Shown one piece after another: positions 1 to 13,134 of a stretch of 64,000 bases of DNA (the stretch's first letter is position 1; each line of letters begins with the position of its first letter). The stretch is from Panorpa germanica (taxonomy: Eukaryota > Arthropoda > Insecta > Mecoptera > Panorpidae), in NCBI GenBank assembly GCA_963678705.1, contig OY783203.1, forward strand, positions 27,076,535-27,140,534, given 5' to 3'. The notes below the pieces were generated by a model. The model ran no database searches, was not told the origin of the DNA, and was given only the letters and a program-made list of their open reading frames with translations. A program made the translations under genes and the position numbers.

Positions 1-3000
1 ATGCCATTGCTTTAGCTGCATACAAAACCAAAGAAATGTATTTTAATTAAACTAAATATCAATATTAGCGTATCTAGATACTTTTGCCATTAAAAACGTA
101 ACTAGTCCCCTGTTTCTGTATCTAGATACGAAATGTTACATCAAATTATAGAAAGCACTATTTTTAAAGAAAGAAAAAAATATACAATTACGAAATTTTG
201 TATTTTTGAATAATGTTATTTATCAGAGCAAAGCTATTGCAAAACTTATTATTGATACTTTCACAATAATCAGAAACAAGAATATATATTGTAGCAATAA
301 TAAATACACTACATAAGCAAATATAACTCTTAATTACGAGTACCGAATGATCTACCAAAAAGGAAACGGCGGGAAATATTTAATACATAACAACTCATGC
401 ATCCAGACATTTGCTTATATTTATAATTTTTTATTATATTTTGCATAAATATATATTCTACTTATTTAAAAATAGAAGAAATAAATGGTATGAAATATGT
501 AATGAATGTCTGTTCAGAAATATATACTTTTCTATTCAATTTAGTAAAAGCAGCAGCTGTTCCAAAATTAACTAAAAAAAAGTGTTTAAAGTTTATACCC
601 GTTTGACAATGGTGTAGAAGCTAAAATTCTACATGCCGAACGTTGTACAATGGCAGGTAGAAGTATTACCTATGAATTGACATCGAGGACTTCTATTTTT
701 AAATTAAATACCTAATAAGTATTATTCTGATTTGTTGCTGTATGGACAATTCGAACCCTGGGGCAACAAACAATTTCGTTGTTGCCAATTCTATATTTCA
801 GAAGTATTTGCAATATTACCAAAAATTAAAACCACGTGTGAAACTTATGGAAATTATTATTTAAAGCATAAACTTAAGTTGACATTTACAAACTATCTAC
901 TTATGACTGCATTAATTTCTAAAGGCGATACAGTAATTAACGATAGGTTCTCTGTATTCCATTAAATTATACTAAAATAGTTTTAATACAATTGTGAACA
1001 CTAATTACTTCTGCATAATAATAGTAATACATATTTTATGCAGTTGCTAAATTAAACAATAATTTTTCTTTTCTCTTCTAAAATTTCGCTTTTGTAACAA
1101 AGGGGTATTAGAATAATTGTGCCAGTATCATTGATAGTTTGTATGATTTTGTATACTCATAGAAACTCTTAATTACAAGTTTCAGTAATATACTTATTAT
1201 TTATTAATTAAAACATTTAAAAAAGTAAATAATGTACACAAATAAAAGCTTATTTGTTTAAGGGAACAATTAGTTGTAATGCTAGAGGATAATATACAGG
1301 CAACATCATAGGAACTACATATTGTAAAAAAAACAAAAGCAAATGGAACATCTGTTCGACCCCAGGCAAATGCAAGCAGAAGCCAGGCCAAAGCCAGCAA
1401 CTGGCCTAAACATTAAATGTTCATGTACCCTACATATTCGTACAAGTACTATGCATACAAGGTAAAAGCACACTAATTGTACAATTGGGTTTCATTTCAA
1501 TACTGTTTTTAGAACACTCTTAATAATTATTATAAAATAGTGAATTAAACAATATCTATTTTACATTAAGAATTATTATTTTATATCATATAATATATTA
1601 TTATATAAATATACTTATTCGATCATTCAATATAATTTATAAAATGATTCAAACTGCAAAAATCTCCTAATAACAAAGAGCTCTTTTAAATAATAAATAT
1701 TTTAAAACTATTAACTTTTTAAACAGAGTGTATTGGGTATTAGATGCCTTTGTTTATTACATTTCTTTCAAACCTACAAAAATATTGTAAAGGACCTTTC
1801 TGTTCATATTTTGGCCTCAGCAATGGTAAATGTAAATAGTTGAAATATTAGATAAATAAGAACTGCCTTAGTTTCATAAAGCCGACGTAAAATGACCTTG
1901 AATCGGCTGGGCCATTCTGAGTACACAAAGGGCAATGCTATTGCAAGAAAAGTTAAGAAACTGTATTATGTTCCCAAGAAGAAGCATGGGTAACTATTAT
2001 AAAAATACGCTAAAAATGCCCAAAACATTAAATGCAATATTTGTAAATAATTATATTAGCACTGTAAATTAATTCAATAAAATTAGCGGCGATACTTAAT
2101 AATAATATAATTTAAATTATTTAAACTAATTATTATTTTTATAAAATTTCAACAACAACAATAAATAACAATCAAACACGTTTCTTGTACTATTTCAAAA
2201 AAAAACATTCATAACGGTTTTAAATTTAGTGATCTAGAATAAATAATTTTGTATTGTTATGCCAACGAATTAAGCGCCAAATTCAACAATTAGATTCAAA
2301 TAAATAAATGATGAATTACCTGATAGGTAACGGAGGATGTCCGTTGTAAGAAAACATTTTTGCGGCGACAGCAGGATTCTCGAAAAGCATTTTCTGGTCA
2401 AGTTTGACAGTCTACTCACTTTATAAGTTAGTTTTTAATAAATATGATATACACACACTTTATTCGAATTTCTAAAACACTGTTGTTTTAAATTTACACA
2501 AAGTCTTAACTTAATATACCGTAACTAACATAACTAATAACATTATTTATTAGAATATTATAAATAAAACAGAGTTTATTTTATTATTTTTAATAATATT
2601 TGATATATATTTATGTAATAATAAAACAAAGTTTTTTTCTTGACGATTTATTGTTTTTATTTGCTCCAAGAAGTGAACAGTACAGCAGATTCAAACACAC
2701 TGTCTTCTCACTCGAGTCTGGGCACTACGCAAGCATTGGACGTAGATATTGTATATATGTACGACTCTATGTATATATAAAATATGTATATAAGCTATAT
2801 ACCTCTCTGTAGTATAGTTATAACCGAACTGGCGAACTGGCGAAGTGATACCAAACGTGTTCTGTACTCTGACGATGGTATATAGTGTATGGTACTCTGT
2901 TCACAGCGTCTACATGAGCCAGCGACATGCCTAGTGGGTTCACAACCCTCCTATAGATATTTTTGTTCGGATATAATCGGGGGTAGTCGTACTGCATTCG

Positions 3001-3752
3001 TCAGTTCCTTAGGTAGTACATTGCTCATGCGTAAACCTTGTATCGGCTATATTCAAATATGGAACATATTATATTGTCTGAGGTTTTTTCCCTTAAAATA
3101 TTTTAACAAATCTCCAACCCTAGATATTTATGTCACATACTAGTAAATATGTAGGGTATTGTTCTATTTTCAAACTATATACTCAAATATCCTTATCTAA
3201 CTGTCAATTCTGCGTTTAGACACTTTTAGCATACTTGAAAATGTATGTAGTACGGTCTAACTGACTAACTTAAGACTACATATTACCAGTGTAGGTAGTA
3301 CCAGAAAAGGCCGCACACTGACGCCAGTGAATAACCGACTTGTAAGACGATTTTTACGCATTTTATAAATTTTGCTAAGAATATGGGCTATAAACAATAA
3401 AATAATTGTTTTTTATGCACCAAATTATTCCAATTTATATTACGATAAATAATAACAAACCAGTGGGTCAAATGCAGAACTCAAATCTAGGCTGAAATCT
3501 CTAATATGAAATATATATGCATATTATAATATGATTAAACAAAGGTAAATTGGTTTCAAATGTATTTATGGTACGCTAATGTTAGGTGCGGCTCAGCTGT
3601 AATTTGTACATATATGGGGCTTCAACACCATTCATCGAGGACGTTAATTAAAATAAAAAATAAAGAACTATAATAATATTATATTAATAATAAATAAAAT
3701 ATATGTCATATACAAAATCATAAATTTATTAGGCAGCTGTGTTCTTTACATA
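1..3752. other. AT-rich stretch without a recognisable gene
   Basis: No open frame here has a recognisable domain, codon bias or splice structure; the open stretches are short and full of low-complexity residues. A small 9-bp tandem (GAACTGGCG-like) lies near 2825-2845. I see nothing else that can be assigned. Confidence 0.5.
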
Positions 3753-3970
3753 CACTGTAAAAAAAAATTGGTCTACGAAATAGGCTCCGGAAATAAATCC
3801 GTAATTCTGTAATACATTGAATCATATAAATGTACAGGCACTCTGCTAATTTAAAAGTCGCGCGGAAAAATCTGCAGTTCGATATAGATTTATGGTGCGG
3901 ATTCTTTTCGCAGTGTGGTTCTAGTCTAAGAAAGAGACGTCTAATGCATTTCGACCAATTTTTTTTACAG
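3753..3970. mobile_element. MITE, CACTGTAAAAAA-ended family, copy 1
   Basis: The left end reads CACTGTAAAAAAAAATTGGT and the right end is its inverse, ACCAATTTTTTTTACAG, giving terminal inverted repeats of about 20 bp around a 218-bp element without coding capacity. Related copies lie at 10171-10376 and 16314-16435. The interior contains a core (ATTCTGTAATACATTGAATC) that also occurs inside a differently ended element at 4692-4844. No clear target duplication was found. Confidence 0.6.
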
Positions 3971-3972
3971 TT

Positions 3973-4043
3973 GATATATATATATATATGCATATAATAT
4001 ATGTATATATTTTAATATATGTATATAATATATGTATATATTT
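3973..4043. repeat. TA-rich microsatellite
   Basis: Imperfect (TA)n / ATATATGTATAT array directly after the MITE at 3753-3970. Confidence 0.75.
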
Positions 4044-4691
4044 TTGCAATCAAGAACCTAAGATTCACCATCACTGGTACAGACAAAGCATAGCAGCATA
4101 ACCAACATAGATTATTCATCCGATATACTTTGCATTGGAGAAAAAGAAACAAAAAGTAAATAAAAAAGAGTGAGACAATATAATTAAAATTTGTACGGGG
4201 GGAAAATTATTATGATGCAAGAGTGTGCATAATTAAAAATAATATTAAATTAAGTTGAAGTTTTGCTTAATTAAAAGCGAATAGAAATAGAAATGCACTC
4301 AATAAATAAAAACAGATTTCTTATACGAGTATTTCTTTACAAGAACGTTATGCTCTACAAGTTGCATGCACCGAGACTCAAGTCGGGAGAAAGTACGAGC
4401 ATACTCGTAAGGACGATTTACGTCGCCGTGGCTTGTCAAAGTTTTCTTCAATCTCTTCAATTAGCGATTCAGCGAGTAGACAAAACACTTCAAGTAACTT
4501 AGGACTTAAGGCGATATATAATTGATGTTTAATTAATAAATGAATAAATTTAATAAGAAAATAACATTTTTTCTATTGTTGTTATCTAATTTGTTGTCCA
4601 AATCAGTGTGACTTCAACATGCGACATCCAATATTTGTTGGAAGAGGTTGTACAACCTGGAGTAACATGTAACTAATACATCAGTATCGTT

Positions 4692-4844
4692 TAAGGCCTA
4701 GGTCCCACTGCGGAATAATTTTACGCCGATTCTGTAACACATGGAATCATATGAACATACACCAACTGCGATTTTAATTCCGGGCGTTTTAGTATATGCA
4801 ATTAAAACTGCGCAGAGTTATTCCTCAGTGGGATCTAGGCCTAA
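4692..4844. mobile_element. Short MITE with GGCCTAG termini
   Basis: The left end (TAAGGCCTAGGTCCCACTGC) is mirrored at the right end (CAGTGGGATCTAGGCCTAA), giving inverted repeats of roughly 30 bp with a few mismatches on a 153-bp element. It has no coding capacity. Its interior shares the GATTCTGTAACACATGGAAT core with the CACTGTAAAAAA family, although the termini differ. A further inverted copy of the core lies just outside at about 4914-4938. Confidence 0.55.
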
Positions 4845-5127
4845 GGCTATATATATAAAGTTGCGAGTATTTCCTTTGATTTTGTTTCCATGTGATATTA
4901 AAATCGAAAAAGTATTCCATGTGTTACAGAATTGTGAATTTATTTTCGCGCATGAATATCGGCATCCTATAGTTACAACAAATAAATAAATTAAGTAATA
5001 AAAGCCAGATGAAATCTTTATCATTTGTCTGTAGTATACAAAACGATATACAGAGACGATATTTTGATTATTTAATTTTTTGAATCCTGAGTACCATATA
5101 CCGTATCCGATAATGAAAACGCATATA

Positions 5128-5555
5128 CCCAGTAAACAATTTGGTGAAGTGCCCTATTTAGTGACGTTCGAGTCACTCGTACAATTCTATTCTAACGCTT
5201 TACAAGTTCGAAGCAACAACACAGAAACCAATTTTAGTTCAAATTTATTCCCTACCTGTCAAGATTTTGTGAAATAAAATCTGATATATGTAGTCTTAGC
5301 AAGTTCGTTAATAGTTCAAAAGTGGTACACAAAAGTCGCTTTTAGTTCAAATTGATTATCTACCTGTCACAGATTTTGTGTTAGTTGTTAGAATTTTTTC
5401 ATAATAATATTCTTTCTTTTTTCAACATCATTCATTAAGTAGCAGTTGTTTCTTTCACACTAGGATATATTTTTTTTAGTTCATTTTCATTCCAAAGTGA
5501 GAGAGAAACGAGATGCGGTTAGACAAGTAAAATATATTTTACTATAGTGAGTTTC
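5128..5555 (-). mobile_element. Half of the CCCAGTAAAC-ended repeat, inverted
   Basis: Starts with CCCAGTAAACAATTTGG and runs for about 430 bp as the near-exact reverse complement of 48450-48866, the right half of the full-length element at 47844-48866. The other half of the element is absent here. It follows the triplet ATA, as other copies follow TTA, suggesting a TA or TWA target site. No transposase is encoded. Confidence 0.6.
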
Positions 5556-6539
5556 TTCTAGTCTACAATGGATTATAAATTTACCGACTTGAAATGGAAA
5601 CTTTGAATGCATCGTAGTTTTAATGATTGGATATATTTATATGAATGTCGCATTGGTACCATAAAAGTTCAACAAATTTAATACACTTATGTCTTAAAAA
5701 CTTCAACTAATTGGAGACAATATATGAATGTTAAATGTCGCTTGTTGGAGTCGCACTAGTTTGGACCATTCATAGCGTAGTAACCATATTACTGCGCTAT
5801 GCTGATACATTCGTCGGCCGAAATAATTGAATATATCAAATATCCGACATCGACAATTTAGCGCTGCTTCCGCTACCTATAAAAGTTTTCATGGAAGTAC
5901 GAGGGGGGTTCCGCAAATCCATCGAAACAGATAAAGATAGTTCCGATAAAAGAACATTGTATATATGTATACTACATTTTAAAACTATATTATAATATAT
6001 TAAAGATAATTTTGTTTATATTACTCATAAAATCTAATTTGACTAGACTACTGGAACATTTCACTGAAGCGGGACAGAGATGCAACTACTTGCGTGATAG
6101 AGATATAATTAGCAAATATAATAAAAGAGTGTTGTTTTCTCATGCATTTACTGGTACAATCATATAGTACATTTCATATTCATACCATATGTGATATTGT
6201 GTCTCGCAAGTGCGATATTATTTACTAGTCGTTTAGATTAAGCTGTTGCCCGTTGTCCGTTGCCTGTTGGAGTACTGGAGTGTCCGAGTGTTGGGAACTC
6301 CAACGACCTACAGTTCATGCAAGTAATATAGTTCAAACCAGTTTCTTAATTATAATTTCATCCACACAGTCCGGGAAACAGCCTGGTCATTTAACCTATT
6401 CCTGCTGTTGTTTGACTTATAACGTAAATGCAGGTTATTTAAAAAAAACACTAAATTGCACAGTGGCAAATTTAGGGACACAAAAATTGAAATTCCTTGA
6501 ATGCATCTTTTAAATGCTCTATAATCTTCGATATTATTT
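5556..6539. other. No gene recognised
   Basis: AT-rich sequence with a degenerate short tandem (GTTGCCCGTTGTCCGTTGCC) at about 6244-6265. No domain-bearing frame was found. Confidence 0.4.
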
Positions 6540-7660
6540 AGAATAATTAATAATAAGAAATAAAGCAGGATTTGTTCTATATGGACAAATACATTTATTA
6601 TATGATAAACTGAAGAAAAATTAGCAATATTAAAAACATTGGAAATTAATGAAAATATGAACAATAATAAAATTATAATAATAACGGATTCTTTAAGTGT
6701 TTTAAAAAAATTATATTCTAATGATTACAAATCAAATAATGATATTTTGACTTGCAAAATTAAGGAGCTGTATTTTAATATAATAAATAAAAATAATACC
6801 ATAAAATTTATGTGGATACCGGGACATTGTGGAATAAGAGAAAATGAAATAGCAAATTGGCAGAGGAATCAATAAATTTGGAAGTGAAATTACCTTTATA
6901 TGAAATTTTTAATATAATCAAAAAATTAAACTTCAATTTGAGAAACCAAGATTTCATTAACAAAAGTCAGTTAAAAGAAAGAGATTATTATATTTTTATT
7001 ATTAATTGTTTATTGTTCGCCTTTCGGCTTTACAAATTACATTCTTAATACATTTCATATACTTCAACTTACAATTAAATTTACATTATTCTAGACCTTT
7101 TTATTTCCAAAAGTACTTTCTGCTTCTTCTTCTCTTGACCCTCCTCCTTCATTTTCCCTAGTCTTCCTTCTGGACTGGTCTATTCCCTAGTCTATTTTTC
7201 TGGGCTGAAGTTTAACTGTTTCCTCGCTACTATTATTATATGTTACATCCAAATTTAAGTAAGAAAAGATGGTTTAGAAATGAGTCCCGCAAAATTATAT
7301 CAACTATAATCAGAATCGAAAGTAATCATTGTAAAACTCCGGCTCACTTGTACACAATTAATAATAAATACGGCGATAGATGTCAATGTGGTGAAGAAGT
7401 AATTTTGGATCATATTATATTTGAATGCATAAATTATAGTTTAGAAAGATCAAAATTTAATAGTGAAATATTAGACGTGGTTAAAACTTTTCCTGTTAAT
7501 ACTAAAATTTGGTTAAATGATTCAAAATTAATTAGTGAATTATTTAAATATTTAGAAATTTGTAAAATAGAATTATAAAATGTGAAATTTGTAAAAAAAT
7601 GTTTGATAGTGGCTATGACGAATAAAAGTCAAGGCAAATAAATAAATAAATAAAAAAACT
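6540..7660 (+). pseudogene. Non-LTR retrotransposon 3' end with RNase H domain, broken
   Basis: Decayed 3' part of a LINE polyprotein. The frame around 6606-6880 encodes an RNase H-like segment: a TEEKLAILKTLE helix, the strand IIIITDSLSVLKKL with the catalytic Asp, and WIPGHCGIRENEIAN. A frameshift near 6860 moves the frame to 6857-6990. A 238-bp insertion then splits the gene, and 7238-7578 continues with a C-terminal zinc motif of the C-x-C-x7-H-x4-C type (CQCGEEVILDHIIFEC). The element ends in a tail of tandem TAAA units at about 7636-7660. RNase H together with this zinc motif suggests a LINE of the I-like group rather than Jockey proper, which is inference. It is inactive: the 5' part, endonuclease and reverse transcriptase are missing. 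Confidence 0.8.
6994..7231 (-). mobile_element. Antisense retro-insertion inside the LINE
   Basis: A 238-bp segment interrupts the LINE frame and is flanked by a perfect 10-bp direct repeat, ATTATTATAT (6984-6993 and 7232-7241), as expected of a target duplication. Read on the minus strand it is purine-rich and ends in an A/T-rich tail (AATTAATAATAAAA), the pattern of target-primed retrotransposition. The source family is not recognised; it may be a SINE or the 3' end of another LINE. Confidence 0.65.
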
Positions 7661-10170
7661 AAAATATTTAGAATAATTAATAAATAATGGGTTTGTGAAC
7701 CATGACTTAATTTCTATAAAACGGAACGTTCTAGAAAATTCCAATGGATGGTACGTCAATTGCCATCTCTTTTATACAACACATTTACGAACTAACAACT
7801 GGCTGTGTATCACATGAAGTATTATATTACGAAGGTTGTAAATAAAGAAAAATATTCTCGATTATAGTATTTCTTCTGTGACGCATTATGTATATCTAAA
7901 ATATGCGGCAAAACTCCGTCAATTTTAGGATATTTAAATAGTTAAAACGCCAATATACATATATTAAAATTTATTCAATGGATAATGAAAAAAGTGACCC
8001 TTAAAAGAGGGTTGACAAGCATATGAGACGTTTAAACTTCTGATAGCAATACTAGAGTATTAAGGATACAATCAAATTTAACGATTAAGGTCAAAAAAAT
8101 AACCTAAAGCTTACCTTTATACAATCTTATTAAATATCCATTTTAAAATGTAATAAACTACCCAACGCTTTAAATAATTACAAAATACTTGTACAGCCTC
8201 AAACCATATACCAGTGTCCAGTAATAAAAGTTATTTGCGACAAATAAAATAATATTAAATTGAAATTTAGTTGCAGGTACAGTGCGGTACTGCTAGAAGC
8301 AGCACAATATGTTTTGTACTGTTTTAATAAATGGTGTTTGCTGTGTTCCCAAGGTCAAGGTAAAAGTGACCTTTATACTAACCGAACACAGTTATGCTTG
8401 AATCGCCCGACTCTCGACAACTCGAGTAATCATGGAATTGGACTGAATGTAAGTACACGTAGATTGAAATATTTCAGGGAATTCTGTTACAAACAATACG
8501 AGTACAATGGATTAAGCATGCAGGGGACAGATTATTTCATGGGTAATTTTTAAAAAAAATTTAGATTAACATCCGCTTTTACTTGACTTTAATAAAAGTA
8601 GTCAGAGGAGGAAGAAGGTGTTCACAAATACCACACACTTTACTATTGACTTTTTTTACTATTTACTTTTGAGTTCACAATATTAAACACTGCGTCAACG
8701 AAATGACGCCGTATTTATAAGTAAAAATCATTAAAGACATGAATAAAAATTATCGTTTTTCAAAGAAGCCATACAAAATTCCCATGTGTTAGTTCCATAA
8801 TTAATTTATAAAATTAGAAATGTCTTCGTTATTATAAATTTTATTCAACAAAGAAAACAGTCATTTATTATTAATACACCTTGTTAGTTTTCTATTAAAT
8901 AATTTCATACGTAATTATAGTTTAAGACTTACCTAATAGATGTCTTTACTTGTATATGCGATTGACAAGTGTAGTTGACAAGCCTGGAAGTCCTCAAGAT
9001 CATGATCCTCACTACAACGAATACGAAAAAGTTATTTAGTATCGAAAGAAAATCCAACTACATTATAACTACAATGGGATTCTTTTGTCCCGCAGTAATG
9101 ATAATATATAATGAATGTTGCTATCGCAAATGTAACGGTTTGCTGCGTTAAAGCAGTTTCAAATTATGTTCCACTTAATTTTAGTCTTAGCAGTACATTT
9201 TTGGTAAATATACAGAGCCAATTTAAATTAATCTGCATACTATAAGATTGAGTTCAAAAGTTCATAAATATATTTTTGTGAATATGTTTTTCATATCTGT
9301 ACCACCTTGTTTCATTTAGTACCACATTTACATTTAAAAGGCCACTGAAAATTATCCATTTTGAACATAATTTTATATAAAAATAAGTTTGTTTTAGTAT
9401 CGGAATTGAGAAATTTAAAATTGACTCAATATCTATCCCGTGCGTCCTTAAATATTTAGCGATGGATAAAGCAATAGAAAATACACGCTCAGTGATGTTG
9501 TTTACTTTATTTGGAACATAAGATACGTGTATTTAGAATTATAAATGAAATGGGTATCGTATTTCGAATCAACATTGAAATTAAATAATACAATACTTTG
9601 TAAAATATGTATATATGAGTATATTTGTGTTTGTAACTTGATACGCGTAAAATGTTTTAGGTTGTGAGATTTCATTAAAAATACGTGTATAATTAAAGCA
9701 TTGCTTCTAAATATATCTAGGTACTGTGTACTGAATGACCTTGGTGCTCAATGAAGCGTCTTAAGAACGTCAAAGAATCCTGTCGTTTTTGAAATGTAGA
9801 TCACTTTTAATTATTGATTAAGAAAAATATATTTGACATACAATAGTGTTTTTAATTATATTTGTAAACTTAGAATAACGGGGACCTGTGGCGGTACTCA
9901 ATATGAGAACCTTCTTTTTCGCTCCTCGAAATCAGTTACATCTAATTCTAATTGAACCTAGTGTTTGAGGGTCTGTTGAGGGTCTATTGTGGGCCATAGC
10001 CTGAGAAAATTCGCTTCCCTTTCGCACTCGGTACGTCTTTGTGTTTGTAAACACATAGGTAACTTATTAGCGGTATTCAAAGGTAAAGAGTGAGGGAGAG
10101 GGAAGCTTCACAGTGACGTGGATAAAATCGTTTTCTATTCTTTAGACGCTTTTTTCTTAGGCTTTTGCTG
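7661..10170. other. No gene recognised
   Basis: AT-rich sequence. An open frame of 97 codons at 8260-8553 has no recognisable domain and no supporting splice or promoter context, so I do not call it a gene. Confidence 0.4.
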
Positions 10171-10376
10171 CACTGTAAAAAATAGCGCGGTAATAATAAT
10201 AATAAAAATATAAATAATAATTTTTGTACGACTTTTGAATCAGCAGAGTGCATGTGCATTTATTTGATTCAATGTATTACAGAATTACGTATTTATTTCC
10301 GCGCTATTCTTTTTCGCAGTGGAGCCTAAAAGAAGCGCATTTTTATTACCAAATTATTTTACAGTGTAGTGAGAAC
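10171..10376. mobile_element. MITE, CACTGTAAAAAA-ended family, copy 2
   Basis: Begins CACTGTAAAAAATAGCGCGG and ends TTTTACAGTG. The right half (TTTCCGCGCTATTCTTTTTC) matches the same region of copy 3, and the interior carries the inverted core GATTCAATGTATTACAGAAT. An embedded run of AAT/ATA triplets lies at 10190-10222. Confidence 0.55.
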
Positions 10377-10390
10377 CCGCAAATTAATAC

Positions 10391-11360
10391 TCCATTGACA
10401 ACGGACCAGTAGGCGGGGCTTAAAAAACATGGCTACTGCTGGTGTGCAACCAAAGAATTAACCATAAGTTTACATTGAATTAGTGTCATGAATTTTAATT
10501 ATTTATGTTTTCTTTAAACCAACTTTTTCACTGGGTTGGATCAAATCCAGCTCAGAAAATTGTTAGAAATGCAGAAAAAATTCTGCAAGCTGGACATTTG
10601 ATAAAATGTGGTAAAAATAATGATAATCCAAACAGTGACGTTGTGATACACAAGTATATGGTTTAGTATAAATTTTTTAACCGTACGGAAAAAATGCAAG
10701 TTAGATAAATTGTAGAGAATTTAAATGCGCATCTAGCCGTACTATTTTAAAAATTTAAAAAAAATATTTTACCATAGTTTTTGTGTTTTTCTGTTTTTGA
10801 CCTCACGTTTTTTTACCATAACTAGGCGACAAAATCAAAAAGTCCACGTTGTTTGTTCTACAAGTTGTAAAACTTATTGTTTTAAACATATTTATACATT
10901 AGAAAAAAAAACACTTTTCATATAATTTTATGAAAAAACGTGAAAAAACGTGGACCAACAAAAATTAATTTTCAACATTTACGAAACGTTTTTTCACGTT
11001 TTTTTCATAAAATTATATGAAAAGTGTTTTTTTTTCTAATGTATAAATATGTTTAAAACAATAAGTTTTACAAGTTGTAAAACAAACAACGTGGACTTTT
11101 TGATTTTGTCGCCTAGTTATGGTAAAAAAACGTGAGGTCAAAAACAGAAAAACACAAAAACTATGGTAAAATATTTTTTTTAAATTTTTAAAATAGTACG
11201 GCTAGATGCGCATTTAAATTCTCTACAATTTATCTAACTTGCATTTTTTCCGTACGGTTAAAAAATTTATACTAAACCAATCAAAATTGTGTATCAAGTG
11301 CACACCAGAACTAGTACTTCTTTTGACCACCAGGCGTCGTGGCCAAAGTGGTCAGTTGTC
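10391..11360. repeat. Large inverted repeat with near-perfect core
   Basis: The core runs from 10660 to 11278: two arms of about 290 bp, from GGTTTAGTATAAATTTTTTA inward, separated by about 40 bp. Arm identity is very high; I see one length change in an A-run and two base changes. Beyond the core the symmetry goes on in weaker form: TGATACACAA on the left matches TTGTGTATCA on the right, and 10391-10450 matches the reverse complement of about 11295-11365 (TTGACAAC, CTGGTGTGC). The left side carries about 190 bp that the right lacks, including a small open frame. This is either a foldback element or an inverted duplication. Confidence 0.85.
10505..10666 (+). CDS. Small open frame ending at the palindrome edge (unidentified)
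   Basis: An ATG-initiated frame of 53 codons, starting MFSLNQLFHWVGSNPAQ and containing RNAEKILQAGHLIKCG. Its composition is less AT-biased than the flanks and looks protein-like. It lies within the asymmetric left flank of the inverted repeat and its stop codon (10664-10666) falls inside the first bases of the near-perfect arm, so the arm may have truncated a longer frame. I do not recognise the family with confidence. It could be a fragment of a transposon-linked protein or a chance frame. Confidence 0.3.
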   Translation: MFSLNQLFHWVGSNPAQKIVRNAEKILQAGHLIKCGKNNDNPNSDVVIHKYMV

Positions 11361-11378
11361 AATAGAATGGAATAATAA

Positions 11379-13134
11379 TTTTTATGACTATTTTAAACTA
11401 AAAGGTTTTTGGTATTCAATTTGAATTTGGCGGTTTAACTGTTTTTGTAGTTTGATTCAATGAAGTACTTGACACAATGAAGACTTGGCGTCCGTCATTA
11501 CTTTGAGGGGTAGGGAAGTGGCAGTTTGTAATAAATTATCATGAAAATGGAGTCACTATAGTTGGATTAATTATTGATTTGATAATATTAGTAATTTTTA
11601 TTTTTATGCTTTTACATACAAAGCAAAATTGTATTAAATTACTCATTCTGTTTATATTTGAAACAAAAGAATTTTATTGTTATTCTCAAATATCGAATTT
11701 ATGATATTGTTTACTATACTCTACTTACTATACAGTAAATATTATAGTTACTCATAGTTTATTAGAACTTATTTGTAAAATGGAATATTTATAAATATAA
11801 GGTTATAAAATTACAAAGCGTTACATTATACAAAATGTTTTTTTTCCATTTTTGTACCGTAAGTACCTAATTTGAGATGTAGCTACCCTTGGTTGGTCAA
11901 TCTGTGTTTCCATGTCAATCAACACACTACCCTTACATGGTGCCTTCATTAATTAGTGCCGTAATCCACTTAAATGCAGCACTGCGTAAATGCTGCCTCT
12001 TATCGTCGTTTTCCTCAGCGCCTGATTCTACGCTGTACCGATCAGCGACTGTTTTGAATAGTGAATTTCCTGTTTAGCACATAGAAGTAGAAATAGTTTA
12101 ATGTTTACATTCCTCCTACTAACAAAACGTTTGGCATAGGTCAGAATGGGTACAATGTGTTAGTGTAGGAGGGTGACCGTACTTTCGAGATTTTGTTGAA
12201 CAGAGTTGCACACAGCGGGCAATCGGCGAGTCCTGATACTTTACACTAAGCGTTTTAATGGCAGTTTCGCCGGTCTATCGAAATCTACTGAAATGCAACT
12301 ACATTAAAATAAAAGTTGACTGTTCAATTCGAATATCATAAACAATTTTAATAAGCTGAGGTCAAGGGGTTAGATAAAGCACAGTTAAACAACTAAGCAA
12401 ATTTGTGTATACAAAAGTTATTAGATAAAATCAATGGAAAAGAATATGGATTTTGCTTTGATCAGCCAGTAAGGTCGCATGGCAGATAAAGTTTTGCTTA
12501 CTTTTTACTCTTAGAAGCGGGTCAGTTAGGTTAAAGTAAAGGCATTAGCACGTTACAAAAGTATGTATGATAATTACGATGTAGTTGAAAATATCTACAG
12601 TGGAACGTCGACCATACCGAATTAACGAGTTGGCAATAGGATTAACGAATTGGAAATAGTAGATGGGAATACATAAAAATCGTTGACTCACATTCTGAAC
12701 CTATGTAGACTAGAGAGATTCCCGAAAAACTATTATAGATAAACTAGATAAACATGGAGTACAAAATATAACTCAACTTTTGTTGAAGTTATTTTTTTTA
12801 AATTAGGAAAGCGACTCTATTTCTCCCAAATTATTAAGGGTGATGTTGAGGGTTGGCTTTTCAACGTAATAGATACATTCTATTTTACAGTCTTTTGAAA
12901 TTTTATTATTGTACTTATAATTTCAAACACGCAGCAGTAATAAGAATAAAAATTGTATTTGAAAATTGAAATAAATTATTGAATAAACATGCTTTATTTA
13001 AAATAAACATACATTTTCAGTTTAACAAATGAAATAGCATAAAAGTTACCAAAATAGTAAAAAAATTGTGAAACATTAGTAAATAATATTTATGATTTGT
13101 GTAATTTTAAAATAATAAAGTAATCTAACCCATT
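11379..13134. other. No gene recognised
   Basis: AT-rich DNA. A doubled motif (TTAACGAGTTGGCAATAG, then TTAACGAATTGGAAATAG) lies at about 12622-12660. No domain-bearing frame was found. Confidence 0.4.

Noticed and set aside
8260-8553. 97-codon plus-strand open frame
   Set aside because: No recognisable domain, no promoter or splice context, and composition like random AT-rich sequence.
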